A DNA stretch of 64,000 nucleotides from Bradyrhizobium sp. AZCC 2262 (lineage in GTDB: Bacteria > Pseudomonadota > Alphaproteobacteria > Rhizobiales > Xanthobacteraceae): positions 8,246,001-8,310,000 of the forward strand of contig NZ_JAZHRT010000001.1 of NCBI RefSeq assembly GCF_036924535.1, in the 5' to 3' direction. A model generated the notes under the pieces. The model was not told the DNA's origin. It ran no database searches and saw only the letters and a program-made list of their open reading frames with translations. Positions 1-9,169 of this stretch are shown in pieces; position 1 is the first letter of the stretch, and each line of letters begins with the position of its first letter. The position numbers were made by a program, and so were the translations under genes.

Positions 1-15
1 AAGAAGGGTGATCTG

Positions 16-216
16 ATGAAGGACGAATATGACTTCTCGACCGCCAAGCGCGGCAAGTTCTTTCGGGAGGGGACCCGGCTTGTGCCGCCGGTCCACCTGG
101 AGCCGGAGGTGCTGGACTATCTTTCCGAGCGAGCCTCGGCGCGGGGGGTCTCGCTGAGCTCGCTGGTGAACACGTTGCTCAAGAAGGACATCGAACTGAT
201 CGACGCGGGCAAATAG
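16..216 (+). CDS. Small ribbon-helix-helix protein, antitoxin-like
   Basis: A 66-residue protein. The N-terminal stretch is charged (DEYDFSTAKRGKFF). It is followed by a pattern that fits a ribbon-helix-helix fold: a short strand (TRLVPPVHL), helix 1 (about residues 30-42), the turn ARGVSLSS and helix 2 (LVNTLLKKDIELI). Such folds are DNA-binding and common in antitoxins and repressors. The ATG shares its A with a TGA at 14-16, so it probably follows an upstream gene that lies outside the window. It ends 8 nt before hsdR, so the two are likely co-transcribed. No toxin is visible. It could be a stand-alone regulator of the restriction locus; assignment to BrnA or CopG families is not certain. 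Confidence 0.6.
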   Translation: MKDEYDFSTAKRGKFFREGTRLVPPVHLEPEVLDYLSERASARGVSLSSLVNTLLKKDIELIDAGK

Positions 217-224
217 CAGCGCCG

Positions 225-3200
225 ATGTCCAATTTCGCCTTCCTCGCTGCCGAGTTCCCCGCCGTGCACGAGGCGGCGGTGGAGGCGGAGCGCCAGGCGG
301 CGGTATCGCCGACGGCCGCGGCATTCTTTGCCGGCAAGGCGGTCGAGGTCGGGGTCAAATGGGCGTTCCGCAATGACCCCGGGTTGAAGCTCCCCTATCA
401 GGACAATATCGCAGCATTGCTGCACGAGCCGAGCTTTCGGCGGGCGGCGGGCGAGGCGGTGTTTGCCAAAGCCAAATACATCAATTCGCTTCGCAACCGC
501 GCGGTGCATGAAGAACGCACCATCAAGCCGGGCGACGCTACGGGCGCGGTCAGGGAGCTGTTTCACGTTTGCTTCTGGCTGGCCCGCACCTATGCGCGAA
601 AGGGCAAGCCAGCCGACGGGCTAGTCTTCGACGCTTCGGTGCTGTCCCGCCGCGACGAAGCACTGAAGAAGGCCTTTGCTTATGTGAAGGCGCAGCAGGC
701 CGAGCTTGATGCCAAGGACGGCGAACTGACGAAGCTGCTCGCCGATAAGCAAAACCTCGACGATGAACTGAAAGAGCTGCGTGCCCAGGTCGCCGCCGCA
801 CGCAAGGCCGCCGAGGCCCAACCGGACCGGCACGACTACAACGAGGCCGAGACCCGCGACCGCTACATCGATCTGTTGCTGCGCGAGGCCGGTTGGCCGC
901 TCGACAAGCCCGAAGACTTGGAATTCCGCATCGAGGGGATGCCCAACAACGAAGGCATCGGCTTTGTCGATTACGTGTTGTGGGGCGCTGACGGCAAGCC
1001 GCTGGGGCTGGTGGAAGCCAAGCGCACCCGCAAGGATGCTCGCGTGGGGCAGCAGCAGGCCAAGCTCTACGCCGATCGGCTCGAAGCGCGGTACGGCCAG
1101 CGGCCCGTGATCTTCTACTCGAATGGTTACGAACACTGGATTTGGGACGACACGCGCTATCCGCCGCGCCAGATCGGCGGCTTCTACAAGCGCGACGAAC
1201 TGGAGTTGCTGGTTCAACGCCGCACCGCCCGCAAGAAGCTCGGTTCGGAGGCGTTGAATCGCAAGATCATCGAACGCCCCTATCAGCAGCGCGCGATCCG
1301 CGCCATCGCCAAGCATTTTGAAGCTGACGGAGAACGCAAGGCGCTGCTGGTTATGGCGACGGGCTCCGGCAAGACCCGCACCGTGATCGCCTTGGTCGAT
1401 CTTCTGATGCGGGCCGGCTGGGTCAAGCGCGTCTTGTTTCTGGCCGACCGTATCGCGCTGGTGAACCAGGCCGCAGGTGCCTTCAAGGCGCATTTGCCGG
1501 ATTCGGCGCCGGTCAATCTTGTGACCGAACGCACCAGCGAGGGGCGCGTCTTCTTGTCGACCTATCCAACGATGATGAACCTGATCGATGGAAGGCAGGA
1601 GGGGCAGGCGAAGTTCGGCCCCGGCCATTTCGATCTCATCATCATCGATGAGGCGCATCGCTCGGTCTACCAGCGCTTTAAGGCGATCTTCGAGTATTTC
1701 GATTCCTTCCTGGTCGGCTTGACTGCGACACCCAAGGACGAAATCGACAAGAATACCTATTCGCTGTTCGACCTGGAGGATGGCGTTCCAACCGATGCCT
1801 ATTCGCTCGACGAAGCCGTGGCCGATGGCTATCTCGTTCCGGCGCGGCCGATCTCGGTGCCGCTCAAGATCGTGCGTTCAGGCTTGCGCTACGATGAACT
1901 GTCCGAGGAAGAAAAAGACCATTGGGACATGCTGGAATGGGGCGAGGACGAAGTCCCCGACAGCGTCGATGCTGCGGAGATCAACAAGCGCCTCTTCAAT
2001 GAGGATACGGTCGACCTGGTCTTGGAGCACTTGATGCAGAACGGGATCAAGGTCGAGGGCGGCGACCGGATCGGCAAAACCATCATCTTCGCCAAGAACC
2101 AGAGTCATGCGAAGTTCATCGAGCAACGGTTCAACGCGGCCTATCCTGCGCTTGCCGGGCATTTCTCGCGCGTCATCACCTATGAGACCGGGCCGTATGC
2201 CCAGACATTGATCGACGATTTTTCCAGGAAGAACTCGGTCCCGCATATCGCGATCTCGGTCGATATGCTCGATACCGGGATCGACGTGCCCGAAGTCGTC
2301 AATCTCGTGTTCTTCAAGCAGGTGCGCTCGAAGACGAAGTTCTGGCAGATGATGGGCCGCGGCACGCGGCTTTGTCCTGATCTGTTCGGTCCCGGTCAGG
2401 ACAAGGAGTTCTTTCGCGTCTTCGACTATTGCCAGAATCTCGAATTCTTCGGCGCCAATCCGGCGCTCAAGGAGGCAAGTGCGGCAAAATCACTGTCCGA
2501 ACGGCTGTTCGCAGCCCGCCTTGATCTCGTGCGCGCACTGGATGAGAAGCAGGAGAAGGTGGGCGGCTTCGCGGAGATGGGGGTCGCTTCGTATCAAGCC
2601 GCGCCGCAGGCGCCCCCCAGCGAAGAGGCCATCCGATCTGACGCACTGCAGACATTGCAGGATACGGTCGGTGGGTTGAACCTCGACAATTTCATCGTGC
2701 GACGGCATCGCCGTGCCGTGGAGAAGTACAACAAGCCGGAATCATGGTTGCTGCTCAGCGATGAGGTTCGCAAGGAATTGGTCGAGGAGATTGCGCCGCT
2801 GCCGTCAGCGAAGAGCCTGGGGATCGAGGAAGCAAGGCGGTTCGATCTCCTGATGTTCTCGCTGGAGCTGGCCTTGTTGAAGGGCTCGAAGCGGTTCGAC
2901 ACTCTCAAGAAGCAACTGCTCGAAATTGCATCGGCACTGGAAGATCAGACCGGCATTCCGGCGATAGCGCATCAGGCGGTGCTGATCGAAGAAATTCAGA
3001 CCCAGCAATGGTGGGAGGGCGTTACCGTTCCCCTGCTCGAATTGGTACGGCTGCGGTTGCGTGATCTGGTGCAGCATATCGATAAGTCGAAGAAGGCGAT
3101 CGTCTACTCCAATTTCGCCGACGAGATCGGGGAGGGCGTCGAGCATGAGCTGCCGCAATTTGGCGAGGCCGACTTTGCGCGGTTCAAGCTCAAGGCCCGG

Positions 3201-3641
3201 CATTTCCTGAAAGCGCATGAGGACCACATCGTCCTCCACAAGCTGCGGCAGGGTAAGCCGCTCACGCCCACGGATCTGACCGAACTCGAAAAGATGCTGC
3301 TGGATGCTGGTATCGGCGAAGCGGGAGACATCGAGCGTGCCCGCGAGACCAGCCACGGTTTCGGTCGTTTTGTCCGTTCAATTGTTGGCCTGGATCGTGC
3401 CGCCGTGAGCGAGGCCTTCAGTGAATTTCTTGCCAAGGGATCTGCGACGGCACAGCAGATCGAATTCATCAACATGGTGATCGAGCATCTCACCGATCAA
3501 GGCACGATGGACCCCGCCTTGCTCTACGAGCCGCCTTTCACCGATCTGGCCCCGACCGGTCCGGAAAAGCTGTTTGATGAAGAGAAGGTCGCAAGGCTGG
3601 TCACGAGAATCCGGGCCATTAACGATAGCGCCGTGGCTTGA
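225..3641 (+). CDS. hsdR: Type I restriction enzyme, R subunit (HsdR)
   Basis: The 1138-residue motor and nuclease subunit of a type I restriction-modification system. Residues about 10-130 resemble DUF4145, and about 165-205 is a Lys/Glu-rich coiled coil. The HsdR_N nuclease core has D249 and E264-A-K266 in the PD-(D/E)xK arrangement. The SF2 helicase follows, with Walker A MATGSGKT (K383), DEAH at 475-478, and the late helicase motif QMMGRGTRL near residue 710. The C-terminal third fits the EcoEI-type R-subunit C-terminal domain. The length is usual for this family. HsdM and HsdS are not in the window; they would be expected upstream, beyond base 1. Restriction needs those partners, so activity cannot be judged from this window. 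Confidence 0.93.
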   Translation: MSNFAFLAAEFPAVHEAAVEAERQAAVSPTAAAFFAGKAVEVGVKWAFRNDPGLKLPYQDNIAALLHEPSFRRAAGEAVFAKAKYINSLRNRAVHEERTIKPGDATGAVRELFHVCFWLARTYARKGKPADGLVFDASVLSRRDEALKKAFAYVKAQQAELDAKDGELTKLLADKQNLDDELKELRAQVAAARKAAEAQPDRHDYNEAETRDRYIDLLLREAGWPLDKPEDLEFRIEGMPNNEGIGFVDYVLWGADGKPLGLVEAKRTRKDARVGQQQAKLYADRLEARYGQRPVIFYSNGYEHWIWDDTRYPPRQIGGFYKRDELELLVQRRTARKKLGSEALNRKIIERPYQQRAIRAIAKHFEADGERKALLVMATGSGKTRTVIALVDLLMRAGWVKRVLFLADRIALVNQAAGAFKAHLPDSAPVNLVTERTSEGRVFLSTYPTMMNLIDGRQEGQAKFGPGHFDLIIIDEAHRSVYQRFKAIFEYFDSFLVGLTATPKDEIDKNTYSLFDLEDGVPTDAYSLDEAVADGYLVPARPISVPLKIVRSGLRYDELSEEEKDHWDMLEWGEDEVPDSVDAAEINKRLFNEDTVDLVLEHLMQNGIKVEGGDRIGKTIIFAKNQSHAKFIEQRFNAAYPALAGHFSRVITYETGPYAQTLIDDFSRKNSVPHIAISVDMLDTGIDVPEVVNLVFFKQVRSKTKFWQMMGRGTRLCPDLFGPGQDKEFFRVFDYCQNLEFFGANPALKEASAAKSLSERLFAARLDLVRALDEKQEKVGGFAEMGVASYQAAPQAPPSEEAIRSDALQTLQDTVGGLNLDNFIVRRHRRAVEKYNKPESWLLLSDEVRKELVEEIAPLPSAKSLGIEEARRFDLLMFSLELALLKGSKRFDTLKKQLLEIASALEDQTGIPAIAHQAVLIEEIQTQQWWEGVTVPLLELVRLRLRDLVQHIDKSKKAIVYSNFADEIGEGVEHELPQFGEADFARFKLKARHFLKAHEDHIVLHKLRQGKPLTPTDLTELEKMLLDAGIGEAGDIERARETSHGFGRFVRSIVGLDRAAVSEAFSEFLAKGSATAQQIEFINMVIEHLTDQGTMDPALLYEPPFTDLAPTGPEKLFDEEKVARLVTRIRAINDSAVA

Positions 3642-4351
3642 GGGACAATTGCGCGCAAATCTGAAATTCGAGAAGGAATTCAACGTGATTTGCCTGGTCC
3701 AGCCTCGTCCGCAAAAATAATTCGCTTCACGATTGCCCCAAATCACCCTTACAACTTCCGCCATCCCGTCCCCCAAGAGGGGCGTTTCGCGATCGTCACT
3801 AAACGCGGGGCGGGGTGCGGTGGACGCGGCAGCGTCGGGCGCGCAAACGTCGTCGCAGGGCGGGCTCGCCCGTGAGCGAAGGACGGCACGCAGACGACCG
3901 ATGCTAACGCGCTTTGCGCCAGACTTCGGCGGGTGGGTACCAAGCCCGTCGAGACCCTTGGCGTAAGGCGTGCCGTGTACGGCCAAGTCGTGTGGTCCTG
4001 GCACCCGTGGCTGGTGTCAAGTCCGCGGAGGATGTGCCGGCCCGACCGGGCCGGCCCCATCCATCAATCCGCGGATGACGGTGGCTAAAGGAATTCGCAC
4101 ACCGGGGAGAGCACGAAGTACGCCGTAAAACCATTGCGCAGGGAAGGCCGGATGCTCTCCGCTGGACCTGTATGCTCGTGTGCGCGTTCTTTGTGCGCAA
4201 TTGCACACGAGACCGCGGGTGCAGCGCGCACCCGGTCTTCCCTGCGCCCTCTTTCTCGAGGAGGGCGAAAGAAGATGCAAACCTCGGGCAGTTCATGTCG
4301 CGAGATCGTGAAGGTGCGTTTGATGAGCGCGAGCGCGCCGCACCCCCAACT
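3642..4351. repeat. Gene-free stretch with a probable large dispersed repeat
   Basis: No credible gene lies between hsdR and the next repeat. The core at about 3770-4270 has the look of a dispersed chromosomal repeat seen in Bradyrhizobium and Rhodopseudomonas genomes. That family is often miscalled as short Arg/Pro-rich hypothetical proteins, such as reverse-strand translations containing DLTPATGARTTR. This identification is from recall of such spurious proteins, not from an alignment. Short open frames on both strands here have no supporting start signal. Confidence 0.5.
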
Positions 4352-4454
4352 GTCATCGTCCGCGCAGGCGGACGATCCAGTATTCCAGAGACAGCAGTGA
4401 TAGAACCGATAGGCTGCGGCGTACTGGATCCCCCGCCTTCGCGGAGGATGACGA
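4352..4454. repeat. Palindromic intergenic repeat, family C, copy 1
   Basis: It starts GTCATCGTCCGCGCAGGCGG and ends with the near-complementary CCGCCTTCGCGGAGGATGAC, with GATCCAGTA and TACTGGATC forming inner arms. A second copy with the same outer and inner arms is at 40325-40424. It lies downstream of the serine hydrolase gene on the minus strand. Confidence 0.8.
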
Positions 4455-4510
4455 GTGTAGGCGGGGTGAGGGCGTGCCACGCAACGTCGCCCCGCCCTCT
4501 CTCTTCTTTT

Positions 4511-5698
4511 TCAGGCCGCCTTCTGCCCGGCATCCAGCCCGGCATAAACCCCGCGTTCGAAGCCCGCAAAAGCTTCCAGGGCCTTGGCATCGACGAAGGG
4601 CAACAGCTGCATCAGGATCACGCCGGCGACGTTGCGGGCCGGATCGATCCAGAAATAGGTGTTGGCGAGGCCGGCCCAGGCAAGGCTGCCGGCGCTGCGG
4701 CCTTCCGGGGTCTTGGCGGTGGTGATCAGGAAGGAGAGCCCCCACTTCTTGACGATATCCGGATAGAGATCGACATCGTTGGTGTACATGGGCGCCATCG
4801 TCGGCATCTTGCCGATGCTGAGATCGCCGATGTGGTTCTGGCCCATCAGCGCCACCGTCTCGGGCTTCAAGAGCTGGTTGCCGTTGCCGCGGCCCTTGTT
4901 GAGGATCATCTGGGTAAACGTGATGTAGTCGGCTGCCGTGCCGTAGAGGCCGCCGCCGCCCATATGAAATTCCGGATTCTGCTCGAGCTCGAACGGGATC
5001 GGCGCCAGCGATCCGTCTTCGCCGCGCGCATGCATACCGACCAGCCGCTGGCGCTGGGAGTCCGTGATCTTGAAGCCGGTGTCGTTCATGCCAAGCGGCG
5101 CGAATATATGGTCGCGCAGGTAAGCGTCGAGCTGCTTGCCGCTCGCGGCTTCCACCGCCTTGCCGACGAAATCGATGTTGATGCCATATTCCCAGCGCGT
5201 GCCGGGATCGGACATGATCGGCCCCTTCAGCGCCGCGTTCTGGCAGCTGAAGATGTTCGGGGTTCCGGTCTTCTCCTGGTATTTCCCCATGTCGCCGTTC
5301 CACACGTCGTAGCAGAAGCCGGCGGTGTGGGTCATGAGATGGCGCAGCGTGATCGGTTTCCTGGCGGGCCGCAGTTTTGGCTCGCCGCTGGCGTCAAAGC
5401 CTTCCAGCACCTGCGGGTTGGCGAGATCGGGCAAAAGCTTGCCGATCGGCTCGTCGAGCGAAAGCCTGCCTTGTTCGACGAGCTGCATGCCCGCCGCGCT
5501 CGTGATCGCCTTGGTCATGGAGGCGATCCAGAACACGCTGTCGGCGGTCATCGGATCGTCCTTGGACAGGTCGCGTTTGCCGAACGCGCCTTGATAAATC
5601 ACCTCATTGCCGGTCGCCGCCATCGCGACCACGCCGGGAATCTCCTTGGCCTCGCATTTCTGACGCAGAACCTGATCGATCTGGGCTTTACTTTGCAT
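4511..5698 (-). CDS. Serine hydrolase, class C beta-lactamase/EstB-like
   Basis: A 395-residue protein of the beta-lactamase (PBP4*/EstB) superfamily, which covers esterases, D-aminopeptidases and beta-lactamases. The nucleophile motif S60-M-T-K63 lies in FWIASMTKAITSA. No signal peptide is visible, so it should be cytoplasmic. The region AGSLAWAGLANTYFWIDP near the C-terminus and the segment TLRHLMTHTAGF are nearly duplicated in the Tat-exported homologue at 61078-62346. The substrate cannot be told from the sequence; an ester or D-amino-acid derivative is likelier than a beta-lactam antibiotic. It is a stand-alone gene followed by a family C repeat. Confidence 0.85.
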   Translation of the reverse strand: MQSKAQIDQVLRQKCEAKEIPGVVAMAATGNEVIYQGAFGKRDLSKDDPMTADSVFWIASMTKAITSAAGMQLVEQGRLSLDEPIGKLLPDLANPQVLEGFDASGEPKLRPARKPITLRHLMTHTAGFCYDVWNGDMGKYQEKTGTPNIFSCQNAALKGPIMSDPGTRWEYGINIDFVGKAVEAASGKQLDAYLRDHIFAPLGMNDTGFKITDSQRQRLVGMHARGEDGSLAPIPFELEQNPEFHMGGGGLYGTAADYITFTQMILNKGRGNGNQLLKPETVALMGQNHIGDLSIGKMPTMAPMYTNDVDLYPDIVKKWGLSFLITTAKTPEGRSAGSLAWAGLANTYFWIDPARNVAGVILMQLLPFVDAKALEAFAGFERGVYAGLDAGQKAA

Positions 5699-6054
5699 GG
5701 GTCACCTCTCGCTTTGATTTTTTATGGAGTGGCGCGATCTTCCTCCCGGTCGTGCGATCCCGCAAGCGGCCGCGGATGGCCGCCGCCGATGTCGCGATCT
5801 CGTGATGGGTAAGCGGTGTGGGCAGCGGTGGCGCGGTATGGGCGACACCAAACGGCAACACCTCGCCGCAATCCGCGGTGGACGAAGCGCTATGCCGGTG
5901 ACCGGCTTAACCATCCACGATATCGTGATTTCGCCACGATTCCCGAAGCCGTATTTTTTCAGTAATGCATTCTGATTCCAGCAGAAACGTTGCTCGTAGG
6001 CTGGACGAATTAACCAGAAATAGCCGTATTTCCAACGCTGCGAGGCTTTACGCG
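5699..6054. other. Intergenic region, nothing recognised
   Basis: The region between the divergent serine hydrolase and the small hypothetical gene. It must hold the promoters of both. An AT-richer patch lies at about 5935-5975. No palindrome or RNA gene was recognised. Confidence 0.4.
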
Positions 6055-6375
6055 ATGATTTCGACCTGGAGTGAATGGAAGCGATATCCCCGCCCTGGAC
6101 GTGGCGAAAACATCGAGGCGCCGATTACCCCCGGAATCTTCGAAGTCCGCTATGCCGGCACCGGTGCGCTGCATTCCTTCGAGGCTGTCGATAACGTTGC
6201 CCAGGCCCTGGCGCAGCTTTCGGTCGGTTCCAAATCCTGGTTCGGGCGTCGGGAGACGGCCAAATTGCCGGACCTCGAATACCGCACCTGCGCGACTTCC
6301 TCGAAAGCCGACGCCAAGGCCGCCGCGCAGCGCATGATCGGCCGCCGAGAAACCTATATGAGCGGCGCGGCGTAA
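6055..6375 (+). CDS. Conserved hypothetical protein, 106 residues
   Basis: Function not recognised. The protein begins MISTWSEWKRYPRPGRG and contains the segment ITPGIFEVRYAGTGALHSF, which has the look of a small alpha/beta domain. The C-terminus is rich in Lys and Ala (SSKADAKAAAQRMIGRRETY). The in-frame start at 5965 would add 30 residues of low-complexity sequence. ATG 6055 was preferred because the conserved-looking sequence begins there and a CGAGG lies about 10 nt upstream. There is no signal peptide or membrane segment. A palindromic repeat follows directly. Confidence 0.6.
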   Translation: MISTWSEWKRYPRPGRGENIEAPITPGIFEVRYAGTGALHSFEAVDNVAQALAQLSVGSKSWFGRRETAKLPDLEYRTCATSSKADAKAAAQRMIGRRETYMSGAA

Positions 6376-6382
6376 GTGACCC

Positions 6383-6478
6383 GTCATTCCGGGGCGCGAA
6401 GCGAACTATGGGGCGCCCTCGCGCCCCTGAGAATCTCGAGATTCCGGGTCTGGTGCTTACGCACCATCCCGGAATGAC
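6383..6478. repeat. Palindromic repeat, family A, copy 1
   Basis: Begins GTCATTCCGGGG and ends CCCGGAATGAC, with the core AATCTCGAGATTCCGGG holding an XhoI-like CTCGAG. Inner arms around the core form secondary hairpins (TGGTGC and GCACCA). Five more copies share the outer ends and the core. It lies between a hypothetical gene and gabD. Confidence 0.9.
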
Positions 6479-6602
6479 AGCGATCCTCACTGGCGTCCCC
6501 CTCAAAATTCCTTGAAGCAGGGTCGCGTCTGCGGCCGATGCATTGCGGCTGGTTAGGGCCTATACTCGGATCAATACCCCAAGAAAATCCGAGGAGTACG
6601 CC

Positions 6603-8096
6603 ATGAACCCGCCCGTTGCCGCACGCGCTTCAGCCTCCACCCCCTCGCTGCACGACCGCCTGAAAGATCCCTCGCTGCTGCGCGACCGTTGCTACATCGA
6701 CGGCGCCTGGGTCGGCACGCCGTCGCGCCCGGTTACCAATCCGGTCAATGGCGTGGAACTGGCAAAGGTGCCGGCCATGAGTACCGCGGAAGCGATGCAG
6801 GCCGTCGAGGCCGCCGAACGCGCGTTCCCGGCCTGGGCCAAGCTCACCGCCAAACAGCGTTCCAACATTTTGCGGAAGTGGTTCGACCTGATCATCGCCA
6901 ACCGCGAAGACCTGGCGCTGATCCTCACCTCAGAGCAGGGCAAGCCGCTGGCGGAAGCGCTCGGCGAGGTCGATATCGGCGGCGCCTATGTCGAGTTCTT
7001 CGCCGAAGAAGCCCGCCGCGTTTATGGCGAAACCATTCCGACCCAGCGGCCTGATGCGCGCCTGCTCGCAATCAAGCAGCCGATCGGCGTCTGCGGCGCG
7101 ATCACGCCGTGGAATTTCCCGTGCTCGATGATCACCCGCAAAGTCTCGCCGGCGCTCGCCGCGGGCTGCACCGTCGTGCTCAAGCCCGCCAATGAAACCC
7201 CGCTGACCGCGCTGGCGCTGGTCGCGCTCGCCGAAAAGGCCGGCGTGCCGAAGGGCGTGTTCAACATCCTCACCGGCAATTCGTCCGCGATCGGCAAGGT
7301 GCTGTGCGAGCACCCGGCCGTGCGCTTCGTCGGCTTCACCGGCTCGACCGAAGTTGGAAAAATCCTCTATCAGCAGGCGGCTGTCGGCGTGAAGAAGCTC
7401 GGGCTCGAACTCGGCGGCAACGCGCCGTTCGTGGTGTTCGACGACGCAGATATCGACGCCGCGGTCGAGGGCGCCATCGTCTCCAAGTATCGCAACATGG
7501 GCCAGACCTGCGTCTGCGCCAACCGCCTCTACGCCCAGGACAAGATCTACGACCAGTTCGTCGAAAAGCTCTCGAAGAAGGTCGCCGCAATGAAGATAGG
7601 TGACGGCACCGAACAGGGCGTGGTGCAGGGTCCGCTGATCAACATGGAAGCGGTCGACAAGGTCGAGAAGCACATTGCGGATGCGGTGAAGGGCGGCGCC
7701 AAGATCGTCACCGGCGGCAAACGCCATGCGCTCGGCGGCAGCTTCTTCGAGCCGACGGTGCTATCGAACGTGAAGCCGGACGCGCTCGTCGCGCACGAGG
7801 AAACCTTCGGACCCTTGGCGCCGGTGTTCCGCTTCAAGGACGAGGCCGACGTGATCGCGATGTGCAACAACTCGCCGTTCGGTCTTGCTTCGTACTTCTA
7901 TTCCCGCGATCTCGGCCGCGTCTGGCGCGTCGCCGAAGCGCTGGAATCCGGCATGGTTGGCGTCAACACCGGGCTGATCACGACGGAAGTCGCGCCCTTC
8001 GGCGGCGTCAAGGAGAGCGGCTTGGGCCGCGAAGGCTCGCATCACGGCATGGAAGAATATGTCGAGATCAAATACGTGATGATGGCCGGGGTTTAA
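6603..8096 (+). CDS. gabD: NAD(P)-dependent succinate-semialdehyde dehydrogenase
   Basis: A 497-residue aldehyde dehydrogenase that oxidises succinate semialdehyde to succinate, the last step of GABA degradation. The catalytic Cys is C303 in NMGQTCVCANR, with C305 two residues on, the pair that forms a redox switch in some family members. The general base is E269 in LELGGNAP. The cofactor motif GFTGSTEVGK and the motif ITPWNFP are also present. ATG 6603 was chosen because GAGGAG lies 9-12 nt upstream; an in-frame ATG 60 nt earlier adds no conserved sequence. Length and motifs match GabD well. No GABA aminotransferase is adjacent. A repeat follows the stop codon. Confidence 0.93.
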   Translation: MNPPVAARASASTPSLHDRLKDPSLLRDRCYIDGAWVGTPSRPVTNPVNGVELAKVPAMSTAEAMQAVEAAERAFPAWAKLTAKQRSNILRKWFDLIIANREDLALILTSEQGKPLAEALGEVDIGGAYVEFFAEEARRVYGETIPTQRPDARLLAIKQPIGVCGAITPWNFPCSMITRKVSPALAAGCTVVLKPANETPLTALALVALAEKAGVPKGVFNILTGNSSAIGKVLCEHPAVRFVGFTGSTEVGKILYQQAAVGVKKLGLELGGNAPFVVFDDADIDAAVEGAIVSKYRNMGQTCVCANRLYAQDKIYDQFVEKLSKKVAAMKIGDGTEQGVVQGPLINMEAVDKVEKHIADAVKGGAKIVTGGKRHALGGSFFEPTVLSNVKPDALVAHEETFGPLAPVFRFKDEADVIAMCNNSPFGLASYFYSRDLGRVWRVAEALESGMVGVNTGLITTEVAPFGGVKESGLGREGSHHGMEEYVEIKYVMMAGV

Positions 8097-8104
8097 TTGG
8101 TCCT

Positions 8105-8191
8105 GTAGCCCGGATGGAGCGAAGCGTAATCCGGGAGAGCTCCATCTACTGCGCGATAGCCCCGGATTTCGCTGCGCTCCATCCGGGCTAC
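8105..8191. repeat. Palindromic intergenic repeat, family D
   Basis: Long inverted repeat with outer arms GTAGCCCGGATGGAGCG and CGCTCCATCCGGGCTAC, separated by about 50 nt. It lies between the convergent gabD and crotonase genes and could act as a two-way terminator. It is the only copy seen in this window. Confidence 0.85.
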
Positions 8192-8202
8192 GGAAGCGGC
8201 GA

Positions 8203-9006
8203 TCAATCGCTGACGTCATCCGCAAACGCGCCGTGGCGGCCGATGCCAGAGGCGAAGCGTGTCGCGCCCGACAGCGTCTCACCCGAGCCGATCACTTCCA
8301 GCCCGCCGCGCATCTCGTTCTTGATCGCTTCCTCCTCGGAAAGGTCCCACTGCCGCAGGGCCGCCAGCCGATCGGCGCGCATGCATTTCTGCGGAAAACG
8401 CGCAATCTCCCGCGCCAGCGTGATCGCATGCGCAGTCGCCTCGCCGCGGCCGACGACGCGGTTGGCGAGCCCCATGCGCAGCGCCTCCTGCGCGCCGACC
8501 GGGCGGCCGGTGAGAATCAAATCGATTGCCTGCGAGTGCCCGATCAGCCGCGGCAGGCGGATGGTGCCGAGATCGATCAGTGGCACGCCAAAGCGGCGGC
8601 AGAAGATGCCGAAGGTCGCATCGTCAGCGACCACGCGCATATCCGCCCACAGCGCCAGCTCCATCCCGCCGGCCACCGCAAAGCCCTCGACCGCCGCGAT
8701 CACGGGTTTTGACAGCCGCAAACGACTCGGCCCCATCGGCGCAATCGAGTCGTGGCCGCCGAGCTCACGCTTCTTGTTCGGATCGCCCGCCGCCACCGCC
8801 TTGAGGTCAGCGCCCGCGCAGAAGTAGCCGCCGGTGCCGGTGAACACGGCGACCGATGCAGCCTCATCGGCATCGAACGCAAGGAAGGCGTCATACAGCT
8901 TACGCGCGGTCGCGCCGTCAACAGCGTTGCGGCAATGCGGGCGGTTGATGGAAACGATGGTGATGGGGCCATCGCGTTCGACGAGCACGGAATTTTCTTC
9001 GGACAT
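8203..9006 (-). CDS. Crotonase/enoyl-CoA hydratase family protein
   Basis: A 267-residue crotonase-fold protein. The oxyanion-hole signature is in GYFCAGADLKAV, and the second is in GFAVAGGMELALWADMRV. At FGIFCRRFGVPLIDLGTIRLPRLIG, the place where enoyl-CoA hydratases have the second catalytic Glu (PE in PEILLG) reads P-L. Simple hydration of enoyl-CoA is therefore not assured, and isomerase, hydrolase or another crotonase chemistry is possible. ATG 9006 was preferred over the longer frame because GGGAG lies about 10 nt upstream. It is convergent with gabD. Confidence 0.88.
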   Translation of the reverse strand: MSEENSVLVERDGPITIVSINRPHCRNAVDGATARKLYDAFLAFDADEAASVAVFTGTGGYFCAGADLKAVAAGDPNKKRELGGHDSIAPMGPSRLRLSKPVIAAVEGFAVAGGMELALWADMRVVADDATFGIFCRRFGVPLIDLGTIRLPRLIGHSQAIDLILTGRPVGAQEALRMGLANRVVGRGEATAHAITLAREIARFPQKCMRADRLAALRQWDLSEEEAIKNEMRGGLEVIGSGETLSGATRFASGIGRHGAFADDVSD

Positions 9007-9080
9007 GTCAGGCGCTCCCTCTGTTTTTTCTGGGAGGTAGCTTGGCACCAGACAAGCCTGCAGGGCAATCTTGTATCCGC

Positions 9081-9167
9081 TCGTCGTTGCGAGGAGCGGC
9101 AGCGACGAAGCAATCCATTGTCAACGCGAGCGGCGGAATGGATTGCGTCGCTTCGCTCGCAATGACG
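9081..9167. repeat. Palindromic repeat, family B, copy 1
   Basis: Outer arms TCGTCGTTGCGAGGAGC and GCTTCGCTCGCAATGACG, inner arms GCAATCCATT and AATGGATTGC. The second copy is at 45012-45124. It lies between the purC stop and the crotonase start, both on the minus strand. Confidence 0.85.
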
Positions 9168-9169
9168 GC

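Noticed and set aside
4172..5812. A 546-residue open frame on the plus strand
   Set aside because: It is antisense to the serine hydrolase gene, which has clear active-site motifs. High GC codon bias opens such shadow frames.
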